DNA from: Helichrysum umbraculigerum
Taxonomy: Eukaryota; Streptophyta; Magnoliopsida; Asterales; Asteraceae
Length of the DNA: 64,000 nt
Assembly (NCBI GenBank): GCA_949592205.1
Contig: CATIUR010000017.1
Span: 868,001-932,000, forward strand
Direction: 5' to 3'
Both the position numbers and the translations under genes were made by a program. The notes beneath the pieces are model-generated. The model was not told the origin of the DNA and ran no database searches. It saw only the letters and a list, made by a program, of their open reading frames with translations. Below, one piece after another: positions 1 to 10,560 of the stretch (the stretch's first letter is position 1; every line of letters starts with the position of its first letter).

Positions 1-1021
1 TGCAATCCCTGCACTCTGATAATTTCTAAAGACTCTAATAGGTATACTGTCAACATACCATCTGCAGTACATTAAAAAGATTAAACATAATTAGTACAAA
101 TAATTAAACAACTGTATGAAGACTAGTGTTGAGTTATGCGTAAACTTGGTTGACTTACACAACTTCCGAAGGATTCCAGTGAATGGTGTAGTTATGAAAG
201 TCAGCAGTTGGGTCAAACCAAAATTTGAACTGTTCTTCTCTGTTACCTTGACCTTGGGTGTAAATGTTTGTGTGCATCGTGTATGGCTCGCCTGTTGAGT
301 TACCTAAGAACTCAAAATCAATCTCGTCATGTTTGTCACCGCTAGAAGACAACTGTTACAATCCAACATAAGAAGTTAGCTATCATTGTAAAGTTGGTTG
401 GGTTGTTATTAATTAAGTTAATGATCATGTACTCACATAGTATGTGGTTACAGTTCCAGCAGAGTTTCCTGGAACCAACTTGATTTGAATTTCCAGGCTT
501 CCAAATAAGAACGACCTTTTTGTTTGGATACCAGATCCTATAAAAATGTTGGAGTTCGAAAATTTTATATTAATCTAGAAGAAAATTTTGTTAGATATCT
601 GTGTATGGTGAATTACAGTAACATTGAACAGGATAAATCCTCTAAATAGTGTGTATACACTTTCAAATTGTGGTATTCGACCCTATAGCCCTTTGGGTGT
701 CACGAAATCTACAGTAAGCAAGCTCAAAGTATCAATGGAGTTTTTAGGCACGTAACTAGAGCAGAAACACACAGATAATTTTGTATATTGTTTATATTTC
801 ATATTTTATTATCAACGTACATAGATGAAGTTTAACTCTAAATATATACCTGAAGTTTTGTCCAAAACAAGCCGGAGGGCATTGCCGTTGTCTAGAATCG
901 AAGCATGTTGAGCACCCCAATTGAAATACATACTTTTTGGAAAGTTTGCGTTAACCATGGAAGAACTGAACGCTACTGCAATCACAAAAACAGCCATGAC
1001 CAAAGCTCGAGAACCCGCCAT
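1..1021 (-). CDS. XTH: Xyloglucan endotransglucosylase/hydrolase, copy 1 (3' end beyond window)
   Basis: Secreted GH16 enzyme that cuts and religates xyloglucan in the cell wall. The spliced model on the minus strand is exon 1 at 850-1021, exon 2 at 437-537, exon 3 at 159-352 and exon 4 from 61 leftwards, cut by the window edge. Every junction is GT..AG and the first three exons (172, 101, 194 nt) match copies 2 and 3 exactly. The start at 1021 gives a hydrophobic signal peptide of about 25 residues ending in VNA. Exon 3 carries the catalytic HDEIDFEFLGN motif (ExDxE) followed by the usual N-glycosylation site NST. The C-terminal third lies outside the window. Family assignment is secure; the XTH subgroup is not assigned. 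Confidence 0.93.
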
Positions 1022-1116
1022 TTTTCCAATTATGAACGTTTCTCTTCTTTGATTCGTTAGGTATGTAAGTACTATGTTTCTGTTGGCTGTTCTTCTTCTT
1101 AGTTCTTGATACCTTA

Positions 1117-1160
1117 TTATATAGCCAATGTCAAGCATATGCACCTTACCAAGATGAATG
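1117..1160 (-). promoter_or_regulatory. Core promoter of XTH copy 1
   Basis: On the minus strand a TATATAA box lies at 1117-1123, about 95 bp upstream of the ATG. Just upstream, at 1135-1160, is a block (CATCTT..GGTAAGGTGCATATG) that recurs in front of copies 2 and 3. The TATA call is by position and sequence only. Confidence 0.55.
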
Positions 1161-2297
1161 TTCCACTGTTCTTTAGACTTTGTTTTATAACAAAAATTGA
1201 CCTTGTCCTGGATATTGACATTTTTGCAGCATGTATGCTTTAGCTGTCAGTATGAGTATTCATTTTTTCTGCTTGCTATTCACCATTAAGAACAGGTTAA
1301 TAGTACATATTTGATCAATAATAAGTAATTGCATGAATTTTTTATGCTTGTAACATGATGAATATACTGAAATGTTGCTATTAATATTGTCATTGGAAAA
1401 ATGTTTACTTGTTCTGTACATAGAAATGATACGATCGATAAATATATAACTTGATCGATAATTTCATACATGATGGTTAATCACAATAATCACATAACCT
1501 CTAACAATGAAGGATACTTGTAATCTTTATCAATCTGTTACAATTTAGTTTCAAATAAACATAGACTCACATTGTTTTAAGCATTTAAGTTTATTTAATC
1601 TTTTAGTTATGGTAATGCTGTTTTAACATCAGCAATATGAAACCATTGGTTTTATTTTTCTCTTATAAAATTATAAATATATGGTTATGTGTAGAGTTAA
1701 ATGGATGCAAAAAAAAAAAACACACGCTTTTAGTAGATGCCTTTGGTTATAATAACTTGATTTCCAATACGTGCACCCCAATAAATAAATTAAAAGACTT
1801 GGTAACCATAGTACATTTATTGTCTATATATATAAACAGTTTATGATTATGAAAAATTAAATGACAACTATCATCGTACTTTTCAAATGTTAAACTAACT
1901 ACACTTGCAACTATTTTAACGAACACTTGAGCTAAAATTAGTTAGAGATATTAATAAACTTGTTAGTGCTATATATGTATGATGAAAAAAAGATGTATCA
2001 AAATGAACTTAATTTATGTTGATTTCTTTTAATTGAACCCAAAGGTTACTAATGTTACATTGTTGTTGAATGTTCTTTGTATGTGTAACATTGTTCAAAG
2101 GCTGGAAAATCATGGAATGGGTTCTAGCTAGCAGCATACACAGGCGGGAACTGAGGAGACTAGTTGGACCATCTCACCACGACACACGGTCCATGTAGAA
2201 ATACTAACTAGTCAATTTATGCAGCACTATTGTTAAGCCAAAATGTGCTTTGTGGGAACAGAGTGGTATTATATGTAAGTCACGAGTTGCAATATCA
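1161..2297. other. Spacer without recognised gene
   Basis: AT-rich sequence. The first ~100 bp (to about 1250) continues the upstream region shared with the other XTH copies, including TTGACCTTGTC-like sequence. The rest shows no supported ORF or repeat. Positions 2293-2297 (TATCA) are the left target duplication of the following retrotransposon. Confidence 0.5.
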
Positions 2298-2677
2298 TGT
2301 TGAGGATATGTGAAAATTGAACAAACGGAAATTAGAAGTCGGATACATGGTGGTGGGTCCATTGGGCTCACATGGTTTAACCGACTTATTTCTTTCTTTG
2401 TTTAATATATATTAACCCTATTATTGTGTAAACCCTAAGCCACCAAAATAATAAAGAAAACTCTCTCGGTTTGGCCCCGTGGACTAAACCAATCTCAAAG
2501 CTTGAGATTGGACATAACCACGTTAAATCCTTGTGTCGTTTACATTCTCGTATCGTATTTATTTATTTATCTTGTTTTGCTTGTTTGATTGCTTTGTTAG
2601 CAATTGGTTATTCGTTTATTGTTGTTGGTATAATTGTGTTCAATTGTGTGCGTTGTTTGGGTCCTAAATTCCTAACA
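2298..2677 (+). repeat. 5' LTR of the 2.7-kb element
   Basis: It runs TG..CA over 380 bp and contains a TATA-like AATATATATTAA run about 110 bp from its start. It is nearly identical to 4622-5001. Confidence 0.92.
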
Positions 2678-2838
2678 ACTGGTATCAGAGCTCAAGGTTG
2701 AGCGATTTGGAACAATAGCGGATGAAAGCACGATCAAGATGGATTGTTGATGGTTAGGGTTTTACTGAAAGATGGAGAGCTAGGGTTATTGTGGCCAGAT
2801 AATCATAGTGGATCTATATTCGGTTGAAGATAATCATC

Positions 2839-2864
2839 GGGGGGGGGGGGGGGGGGGGGGGGGG
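2839..2864 (+). repeat. 26-base G homopolymer
   Basis: An uninterrupted run of 26 G inside the otherwise AT-rich interior of the retrotransposon. It may form a quadruplex, or its length may be a sequencing or assembly artefact. Confidence 0.9.
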
Positions 2865-4621
2865 AATGATTGAAAACGATGCGGTTTTAGGATTTGTTTG
2901 CAACATGTGATCAAGATCAATAGACTCGTTTATTTTATGTTAGATCGCGACGAACTCGAAGAGTTGTTTTCCGGATTGAACAAGATTAGGGTTTTGTCTG
3001 GTGGGTTGTGGCGTGACGACATGGCAGGAGGTCGGTTACGTTATGACAGTGATTGTTCGCGGTGGTAATGGAGTCGGTGATCGGGTTTCGATCGGTGATT
3101 TGTTGAGGAGAAATTTTTTGGGATCCGGGTTTTGGATTCGAGTTTATCATTCTTTGCGATCCCGTGCAAAAGAATAGATGAACGTTATCAAACTTGGGGT
3201 TTGATGGTGCGAGTGTAGGGACGTGATGTCTCGGGAACTTCATTGATACGGACTAGGTTATTCAAAGATGTGAGGTTTTTACGGTGCTCAAGAGAATGGT
3301 TTTCTCGGTTGGGTAGATGGGTAATAAGCGGCACTACATCCGCTTTGGTAATCGACAGTGATGAGTGTCAGAGGGAGTTTTGTTTTTCCCTCGCGGGTTG
3401 AAACGGGAGACCATGATTTTTGGTCGAGTATTCCATGTTCTTGGAATGATTAGGCGGGTTAGAGCTACTACTCTTGAAGATATTGTTTATAGAAGATGTC
3501 GAATAGAACGCGTTCAACTGGGCTCAGGTATTGGTTGATGTTTGGTTCAACGATACAACGATTCTTCTTGAGGAATCAATTGGGAATCTTCAAGTTAGAG
3601 GCGGATAAATGTGTAAGTCCTAATGTTTGAGCTTTCGGATATTGTTGAGAGTGTCAGAAACTCTTGGTGGAGTTTGTTAACCGAAAGAAGTATCGAAGCT
3701 AGTGGGAGTTTGGCGACTAGTGGGAGCTTTGGAGATTGGTGTGCAACAATTGGATCTCAGTTTCTACGGGTTTAGTTTACGAATTCCGGGTAACACTAGA
3801 GCGTTCGGATCTTTGTTTTTACTCTCTAATGGCAAAGAAATTTGCGACTGACCGTGGGTTATGAACCGGAGTCTTCTCAGATAGCCGCGATTGTTATTTT
3901 AATTCGTACAGTGGGAGCTGGCTGAGAGGGAGAAGATGTGTTCATAGAAATCATAGCTATGTATTTGGGTCAGTGTACCAGCGGGAAAGCGAAAGTTTGT
4001 AATGTAGATTTTCAAGGTTGTGATTGCGTTCTCACGGGTAAACCTTGATGATGATCTACGGGTTTGTTCTATCGGCGATTTTCTGATTGCTGGGAAGGAA
4101 AATCGGATGGATGAAATTCTGTATGGGTTGGTCGTTGACATGTCGGTGGCAGGATCCGATGTGGCTGTAATTGACGAGTTGAGGAGATTATGGGTATCTC
4201 TTAAAAGAATCCTGTGGTTAAAGTCGTTGCACACTTCCATGCATCTTCTTGGGCTAGAAAATGGTGGTGCGGATAACCGGAGAGTGGTCCCAGTTTAGTA
4301 GTGATGTTCTGTTAGCTTTGTATATCGAAAGTCTTCCGATTCTGTGAGATCGAGCAAGCGTGTCCCGGATGTTCTTTTTTCGGCGGTATTAGTTGAGCTA
4401 AGAACAAGGTGTTGCTAAAGGGGCGTTGAAGGTGTTGTTTTATTCCCAGTTTCAATACGTGTAGTTGAAGAGCCTTTTATCGAAAGTCTATCTAACTCGA
4501 GTTTAGTTAGTGTGCGTGTCCCGATTGATATTGGCGGTATGGAGAGGCGGATTCGACTTGGTTGAAAGGGAATATTTAAGGGTTTAATAATTTGGGTTTG
4601 TCCAATCTTCAAGTGGGAGAT

Positions 4622-5001
4622 TGTTGAGGATATGTGAAAATTGAACAAACGGAAATTAGAAGTCGGATACATGGTGGTGGGTCCATTGGGCTCACATGGT
4701 TTAACCGACTTATTTCTTTCTTTGTTTAATATATATTAACCCTATTATTGTGTAAACCCTAAGCCACCAAAATAATAAAGAAAACTCTCTCGGTTTGGCC
4801 CCGTGGACTAAACCAATCTCAAAGCTTGAGATTGAACATAACCACGTTAAATCCTTGTGTCGTTTACATTCTCGTATCGTATTTATTTATTTATCTTGTT
4901 TTGCTTGTTTGATTGATTTGTTAGCAATTGGTTATTCGTTTATTGTTGTGGGTATAATTGTGTTCAATTGTGTGCGTTGTTTGGGTCCTAAATTCCTAAC
5001 A
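4622..5001 (+). repeat. 3' LTR of the 2.7-kb element
   Basis: 380 bp, direct copy of 2298-2677, followed at once by TATCA. Confidence 0.92.
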
Positions 5002-5006
5002 TATCA

Positions 5007-5943
5007 TACACGCATGATATTACAAATTGTAATGTATATATGTGGTTATCCATATAGCATGATAGCATATTCATGATAACAAGTCTGATCATCTATGCCT
5101 TTTGGAATCACATTAGGGTAGAAACACATTCAAGTATGTTAGTCTTTAAGTCCTCTTGTTGATGTTCAGGTGCATGTGTTCACCAGACCACATGCTATTC
5201 ATTACCTTAAGTAGATATGTTATAGACCATATACATGTAGTAGTATTGTAATTTCTAAAAAAAGAAATAAGAGTTTATACTCATTTTTGCAATATAATTA
5301 TGTGACCAGAATAAATTCATCAGATTGTTTGTATTTAATAGCTAATGTATCTGGTTTACTATTCCTGGTTATATGGGCTGGTTCAGTTGGGGGCATTTTA
5401 TTTCAGACAGGTCGAATGGGTTGGGTCGGGCCGGGTTAACACTTGTGTCCTCCAGTAAATTTAAACACTTTCCATCTCTCTCCAAAACGTTGTACAGAAA
5501 CATCTATGGGACCACAATTTCATGTATACTTTATACAAAGTGGTAACTAGTCATGATTGAAATGTGTTTTTAGAGCTGTTGTATACTAGTATCCAACATG
5601 TGTTTTGGTCTTTCAAGTTCACAAGTTTTATGAGACCGCCCTGCCATTAGGTGTTTCATATGCTGATTTTGGCCAGGTATCTTGGGCTTCTTAATAAATA
5701 GTATGTTGAGAGCTATACTGATAGTTGTATGGAAAACATATAAGTATCCTAAAAAAAGGCCATTGCATGTAAGGCACCAAATTAAAATACGAAGTTTAAT
5801 AGTCTAAGTCATTATAAAAATTATGTTTGTATAGCATGTACAAATGAGCAACAAAATTAAGAAGTCTTGAAATAGAATATAATGGAATGCTACAAAAGAA
5901 TCAATCTTCACTCGATTCGAATCGAGTTATTATCTTAATCTGG
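5007..5943. other. Spacer downstream of XTH copy 2
   Basis: AT-rich. A short GGGTTGGGTCGGG-type low-complexity piece occurs near 5400. The part nearest 5944 should be the 3' UTR of the minus-strand XTH copy 2. Nothing else recognised. Confidence 0.4.
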
Positions 5944-7203
5944 TTAGTACTGTGGCTTAGAGCATTCGGGTGCCAACTGTCCATTAAAACGCCATACATC
6001 GGTGCAGTAGTTGTACATCATGTGATTATCTCTAACCCATTTGAGTTGATCATGTTCACTCGGTGTCAATTCCTTGTAAACAGCAGATGTCCACCAGTTG
6101 GCTCGGGTGGTAATGGCACATTGGCTAATGCTAACAGGCCCGTTCCACTCACAAGCTCTAGCCCTGAACTTACGGTAGTTTGCCACAAATGGTGCAGCGG
6201 TCCAGTCAATTTTGACTTGACCACCTCTCGTAGCCCAATGATCGGCATTCCACAAACTTGAGTAGACTCGCATCCCTTTTTGATTAGGATACGGTATCCC
6301 TTCACTCTCATAGTTTCTAAAGATTCTAATAGGTATACTATCAACATACCATCTGCAATACATAAACAAAAATATATATTTATTAAAAAAAAAGGGAATA
6401 AAAAAACCCGCTTGTCATGATGATTTATGATGCGTAAAGTTGGTTGTCTTACACAACTTGAGTTGGATTCCAGTGTATCGTGTAATTGTGAAAATCGTCA
6501 GTCGGGTCAAACCATAGCCCGAACTCCTGCTCGCTGTTAGCTTGACCTTGAAGGAAGATGTTTGTGTGCACTGTGTAAGGCTCTCCAGTCGAGTTCCCTA
6601 AAAACTCAAAGTCGATCTCATCATGTTTGTCACCTGTTGAAGACAACTATCACAATCTAACATAAGAAATTAGTTCTCATCGTTATTTTTACGCGTAATT
6701 CAATTTCAGGGGACGTATCCAGAGGGAGGATGTTATTTAAGAGACGTAGGGAAGATTAATCGATGAATAGTATTCATATTCGTGGATGAGATATATTTTA
6801 TGAAGTTTGTTATGAGTTATTATTGAACTTACATAAAATGCTGCTACAGTTCCAGCAGAGTTCCCTGGAACCAACTTGATTTGCATTTCAATGCTGCCAA
6901 ATAAGAATACCTTCTTTGATTGGATACAAGTTCCTGTAAGTAAAGTTAAAATACAGTCATTCCTTTTTATAATCTAGAATAATTATTTATTTTCTGTAAA
7001 AAAATAAAAAAAAAGACTTCAATATTTATACCTGAAGTTTGATCCAAAACAAGTTGGATGTCATCGCCATTGCCTAAAACCGAAGAATGTTGAGCACCCC
7101 AATTGAAATACATGTTTTTCGGGAAGTTTGCATCAACCATGGAAGAACGGAATGCTACTGAAAAAATAAAAACCGCCATGGCCAAAGCTCGTGAACACAC
7201 CAT
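5944..7203 (-). CDS. XTH: Xyloglucan endotransglucosylase/hydrolase, copy 2
   Basis: Complete four-exon gene: exons 7032-7203, 6833-6933, 6453-6646 and 5944-6352 on the minus strand (172, 101, 194, 409 nt), coding for 291 residues. It has a signal peptide at the N terminus, and the GH16 core carries HDEIDFEFLGN with ExDxE nucleophile and acid/base residues and an N-glycosylation site just after. The XTH C-terminal extension has its conserved Cys residues and ends in ECSKPQY. Exon 2 begins GTCIQSK where copies 1 and 3 have GSGIQ, giving one extra Cys near the domain start. The start at 7203 is chosen because it matches the signal-peptide start of the other copies. The gene is divergent to copy 3, with 915 bp between the start codons. 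Confidence 0.95.
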
Positions 7204-8118
7204 TTTCAAATTAAGAACAATTCTCTTATATGATTCATTAGGCACGTATTTATGTAGATTGTTGGTAGCTGTTCAATACGTTTGTTTATGATATATATCC
7301 ACGAAAAACCATATGCACCTTACCAAGATGAGTCCTGATTTGTTCCATTATTTTTTTGACTTTATTTTTATATCACATCTTGACCTTGTCATGCATTTTG
7401 AAATTGGTCCTAAGACGTGCATCCAAGTGAGAAATTACATCATTAATCATATATCATTTGTTATTCATATAAATAATCAAATTATTTCATAAATCCTTTA
7501 GACCTTTTGACCTTAACATTATGTAATGAGACATAATAAGTTTCTCATTGACAGAGTTTATACTACCACCAAATGAAGTGAAAAATTATATACAACTAAT
7601 GATATGTAATGTTGGGAATTGTATATATCTATTCATATTAATTTTCCAAGAAAAACCCTATTATTGTCAAATTTTCATTGGGGTGCACGTCTTTAGGACC
7701 CAAAGAACATAACAATGGTTTTTGGTGCAATCATAGCTGGCTAACCACAACCACTGTTTGCTTAACAATTTGTACCCTGTACCAACCTAACTTTACCACT
7801 TGTAGTGCAAACATGCAGTCATGCAGACAACTAAAAGAAGAATGTGTAGATGCAGGAACCTTAACAAGTATTGGTTTCTTTACATAACAGAAGACATGAA
7901 TGTCATGCTGACAGCTACAAGAAAGTTAAAAATGCAAGAAATGGTCAAAATATGTTAAAAATTTAAAGTCAAAGATTCAATGGACTCATCTTAATTGGTG
8001 AACTGCATATGCTAGGACATAAGCTATTTAAAGCATTAAGCAACAAGAACAACATCAACCAACAACATACATTATTACCCACCTACGAATCCAAGAGAAG
8101 TGTTTGTAACTTTGAAAA
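7204..8118. promoter_or_regulatory. Bidirectional promoter region between XTH copies 2 and 3
   Basis: It separates the two divergent start codons. The conserved XTH-cluster block occurs twice in mirror orientation: at 7310-7332 for copy 2 and at 7984-8012 for copy 3 (ACTCATCTT..GGTG..CTGCATATG). A TATTTAAA box at 8025-8032 serves copy 3, with roughly 85 bp of likely 5' UTR. A small ORF at 7678-7887 has no recognisable product and is not called. Confidence 0.55.
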
Positions 8119-9258
8119 ATGGCGGGTTCTCGAGCTTTGGTTATGGCTGTTTTTGTGCTTGCAGTAGCATTCAGTCCCTCAATGGTTAATGCAAACTTCC
8201 CAAAAAGTATGTATTTTAATTGGGGTGCTCAACATTCTTCTATTCTAGGCAATGGCGATGACCTTCGTCTTGTTTTGGACAAAACTTCAGGTATAAGGAT
8301 GTGAACTTTATTGATATTGTTTACAGAATGTAAGATATGCTTCAAGATTATTAAACAACAAATGAACTACTTACAGGATCTGGTATCCAATCAAAGAGGT
8401 CGTTCTTGTTTGGAAGCATCGAAATGCTAATCAAGTTGGTTCCAGGGAACTCTGCTGGAACTGTAACAGCATATTATGTAAGTTTTAAAATGACACCATA
8501 AATATTTACGTGCATTACTGGTAGAAAACAATAACTAATTTCTTATGTTGGATGGTGACAGTTGTCATCTACAGGTGCCAAGCATGATGAGATTGATTTT
8601 GAGTTTTTGGGGAACTCAACAGGAGAGCCTTACACAGTGCACACAAACATCTTCACTCAAGGTCAAGGTAACCGTGAACAGCAGTTCCAATTATGGTTTG
8701 ACCCGACTGCTAATTATCATAACTACACCATTCACTGGAATCCTACAGAAGTTGTGTAAGTCAACCAAGTCAAAGCACCACTAGTAGTTAAGTCAAACGG
8801 TTGTTTAATTAGTTGTACTAACTATTTTTATCTTGTCAATGTATTGCAGATGGTATGTTGATAGCATACCTATCAGAGTCTTCAGAAACTATCAGAGTCA
8901 AGGGATTGCATACCCAAACCAACAAGGCATGCGAGTCTACTCTAGTTTGTGGAATGCTGATAACTGGGCTACAAGAGGTGGGCTGGTCAAAATCGACTGG
9001 ACGGCTGCACCGTTTGTGGCTAACTACCGTAGGTTCAGGGCTAGAGCTTGTAAGTGGAGTGGGCCTGTTAGCATTACCCAATGTGCCATTCCTACCCGGG
9101 GCAACTGGTGGACAGATCCTGCTTATAAGCAGTTGACAATGAGTCAACAGGGTCAGCTCAAATGGGTTAGAAATAACCACATGATTTACAACTACTGCAC
9201 TGACTTCAAGCGTTTTAACGGCCAGATGCCACCCGAGTGCTCTAAGCCACAGTACTAA
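8119..9258 (+). CDS. XTH: Xyloglucan endotransglucosylase/hydrolase, copy 3
   Basis: Complete gene with exons 8119-8290, 8377-8477, 8562-8755 and 8850-9258 (172, 101, 194, 409 nt), coding for 291 residues with GT..AG introns of 84-94 bp. The signal peptide has a predicted cut after VNA. Catalytic motif HDEIDFEFLGN lies at about residues 97-107, followed by NSTGEP with an N-glycan site. Then come WYVDSIPIRVF, the conserved YSSLWNADNWATRGG segment, and a C-terminal domain with YNYCTD and PPEC ending in SKPQY. All active-site residues are present, so it should be functional. It wins or loses xyloglucan transfer versus hydrolysis by loop details that cannot be judged here; transferase activity is the family default. 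Confidence 0.96.
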
Positions 9259-9829
9259 ATAGAGGATGATAAAATCTAAACTACAGTCCATGCGGTTTCA
9301 AAATTTCAAGTTTCTCCATTATTCTCACTGTTTTGTAATATTTCCTAATTGAAGTACTTAAAAATATTTATTAAAGTATCGTCTTTATGTTTCTTAAATC
9401 GATTAATTGCCTCAACAACTCGTCAGTTACAGCCAGTGCTGTAAAGGGACCAAATGAACACAAACATATAAACAAACAAATTTTCTTGTTTGCGTATCAC
9501 TACTAAGAAAATGCGCGTTCGTGTGCATGAACATATCAATAATTAAACATAGAATTAATGAGAAGGGATTATATTTATTGGGTTGATAAAATATTTTGAC
9601 AAAACATGATCAAGAATAACGCTTATAAAGCTTGTATACAGAGTGTCACAAACTCACAATAACAGACTCTCATTATTTAAAATTAAGGTATAAAAGCAGC
9701 AAGTGTGTTTTATAGGGTTAATTATGATTATTCACAATAGTTAGAGGGTTAATAGTGAAATACTGTAATAAAATAAGAATTTTGTAAATTTACAGACACA
9801 ATGTTCGTACGGAAACCTAAATCACCGGA
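9259..9829. other. Spacer between XTH copy 3 and the TMEM234-like gene
   Basis: It contains the 3' UTR of copy 3 (about 9259-9380) and AT-rich sequence with no recognised feature. The downstream gene's promoter must lie here, but no clear TATA box was chosen. Confidence 0.4.
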
Positions 9830-10234
9830 ATGGGGACTGGAGACGTTGAGAAGATGATAACTGTGGGATTAATTTGGGGAGCTACAAATGCCCTAATGCG
9901 TCGAGGTGCAATTATATCCGAAAAGCAAACTCACAACCAAAATTCATCATCAATAAAAACCAAAAACCCAATTTTTCAAACCCTAATTGACTGGTTCAAC
10001 CTGCTATTGGTTTGGCAATACTCTGTTCCTTTTTTGATCAATCTGTCTGCTTCAGCTACATTTTTTGCCATATTAAATGACACGCCGATCTCACTTGCTG
10101 TTCCGGTGACCAATGCGACGACGTTTGCTGCCACTGCTGTGTTTGGGATGTTGCTCGGTGAAGAAACACGGGTCGGGTTGACTTTATTTGGTACCTTCTT
10201 GATTGTTCTTGGTGTTTATGTTTGTGTTGTTTGA
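9830..10234 (+). CDS. TMEM234-like small multi-pass membrane protein
   Basis: Intronless ORF of 134 residues. It matches the eukaryotic transmembrane protein 234 family as I recall it: an N-terminal helix with a LIWGATNALMRRG motif, a soluble loop (about 32-55) rich in Asn/Ser/Lys, then three hydrophobic segments. The second carries WQYSVPFLINLSASATFF, followed by a conserved region with ISLAVPVTNATTFAATA, and a last helix ends at the C terminus. The family is distantly related to small drug/metabolite transporters; no substrate is established. Length and start (ATGGGGACTGG) fit plant homologues. It is an ordinary single-copy-looking gene not linked to its neighbours. Confidence 0.85.
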   Translation: MGTGDVEKMITVGLIWGATNALMRRGAIISEKQTHNQNSSSIKTKNPIFQTLIDWFNLLLVWQYSVPFLINLSASATFFAILNDTPISLAVPVTNATTFAATAVFGMLLGEETRVGLTLFGTFLIVLGVYVCVV

Positions 10235-10560
10235 TTCAATTAGTAAAGTTACAAATTGAAATAAAGATTGCATTTTTATCTATTTTGCCTATCTAGTGTT
10301 TGATGAAATGCCAGTGTGAAATTTCTTTCCCACGTTTTAGCAATTTGTCACCAATGTATCCATTTTTTTCTTCATTTCTGTTTACTATCGTAATCATTAT
10401 AATATGAAATTGACTTGGTTTCCTGTAAATAATAGTATGAAATTGCCCTCCCTATTTATTATTTATTGAAATGCAACAGGTGCAAAAAGAGAGTACAACT
10501 AATTTCAAACAACATTTACCTACGAAGGACTAGAACAATAACAATGGACTAGTAATCTAA
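10235..10560. other. Convergent 3' spacer
   Basis: 326 bp between the stop codons of two convergent genes; it should hold both 3' UTRs and polyadenylation signals. No other feature seen. Confidence 0.4.

Larger units (their letters stand above)
2298..5001 (+). mobile_element. Non-autonomous LTR retrotransposon (2.7 kb), complete with TSD
   Basis: Two direct LTRs of 380 bp each (2298-2677 and 4622-5001) begin TGTTGAGG and end CCTAACA. The 5-bp target duplication TATCA flanks the element at 2293-2297 and 5002-5006. A primer binding site TGGTATCAGAGC (initiator Met-tRNA type) starts at 2680, two bases inside the 5' LTR. A purine run (AAGTGGGAGA) ends one base before the 3' LTR. By eye the LTRs differ at about three positions, so the insertion is young. 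The 1.94-kb interior contains no gag, protease, integrase, RT or RNase H, so it must rely on a partner element. The PBS and short LTR suggest a Copia-type partner; that is inference. Confidence 0.93.

Noticed and set aside
3899..4298. ORFs of 113 and 92 codons on opposite strands in the 2.7-kb retrotransposon
   Set aside because: They match no gag or pol motif, and the element looks non-coding throughout.
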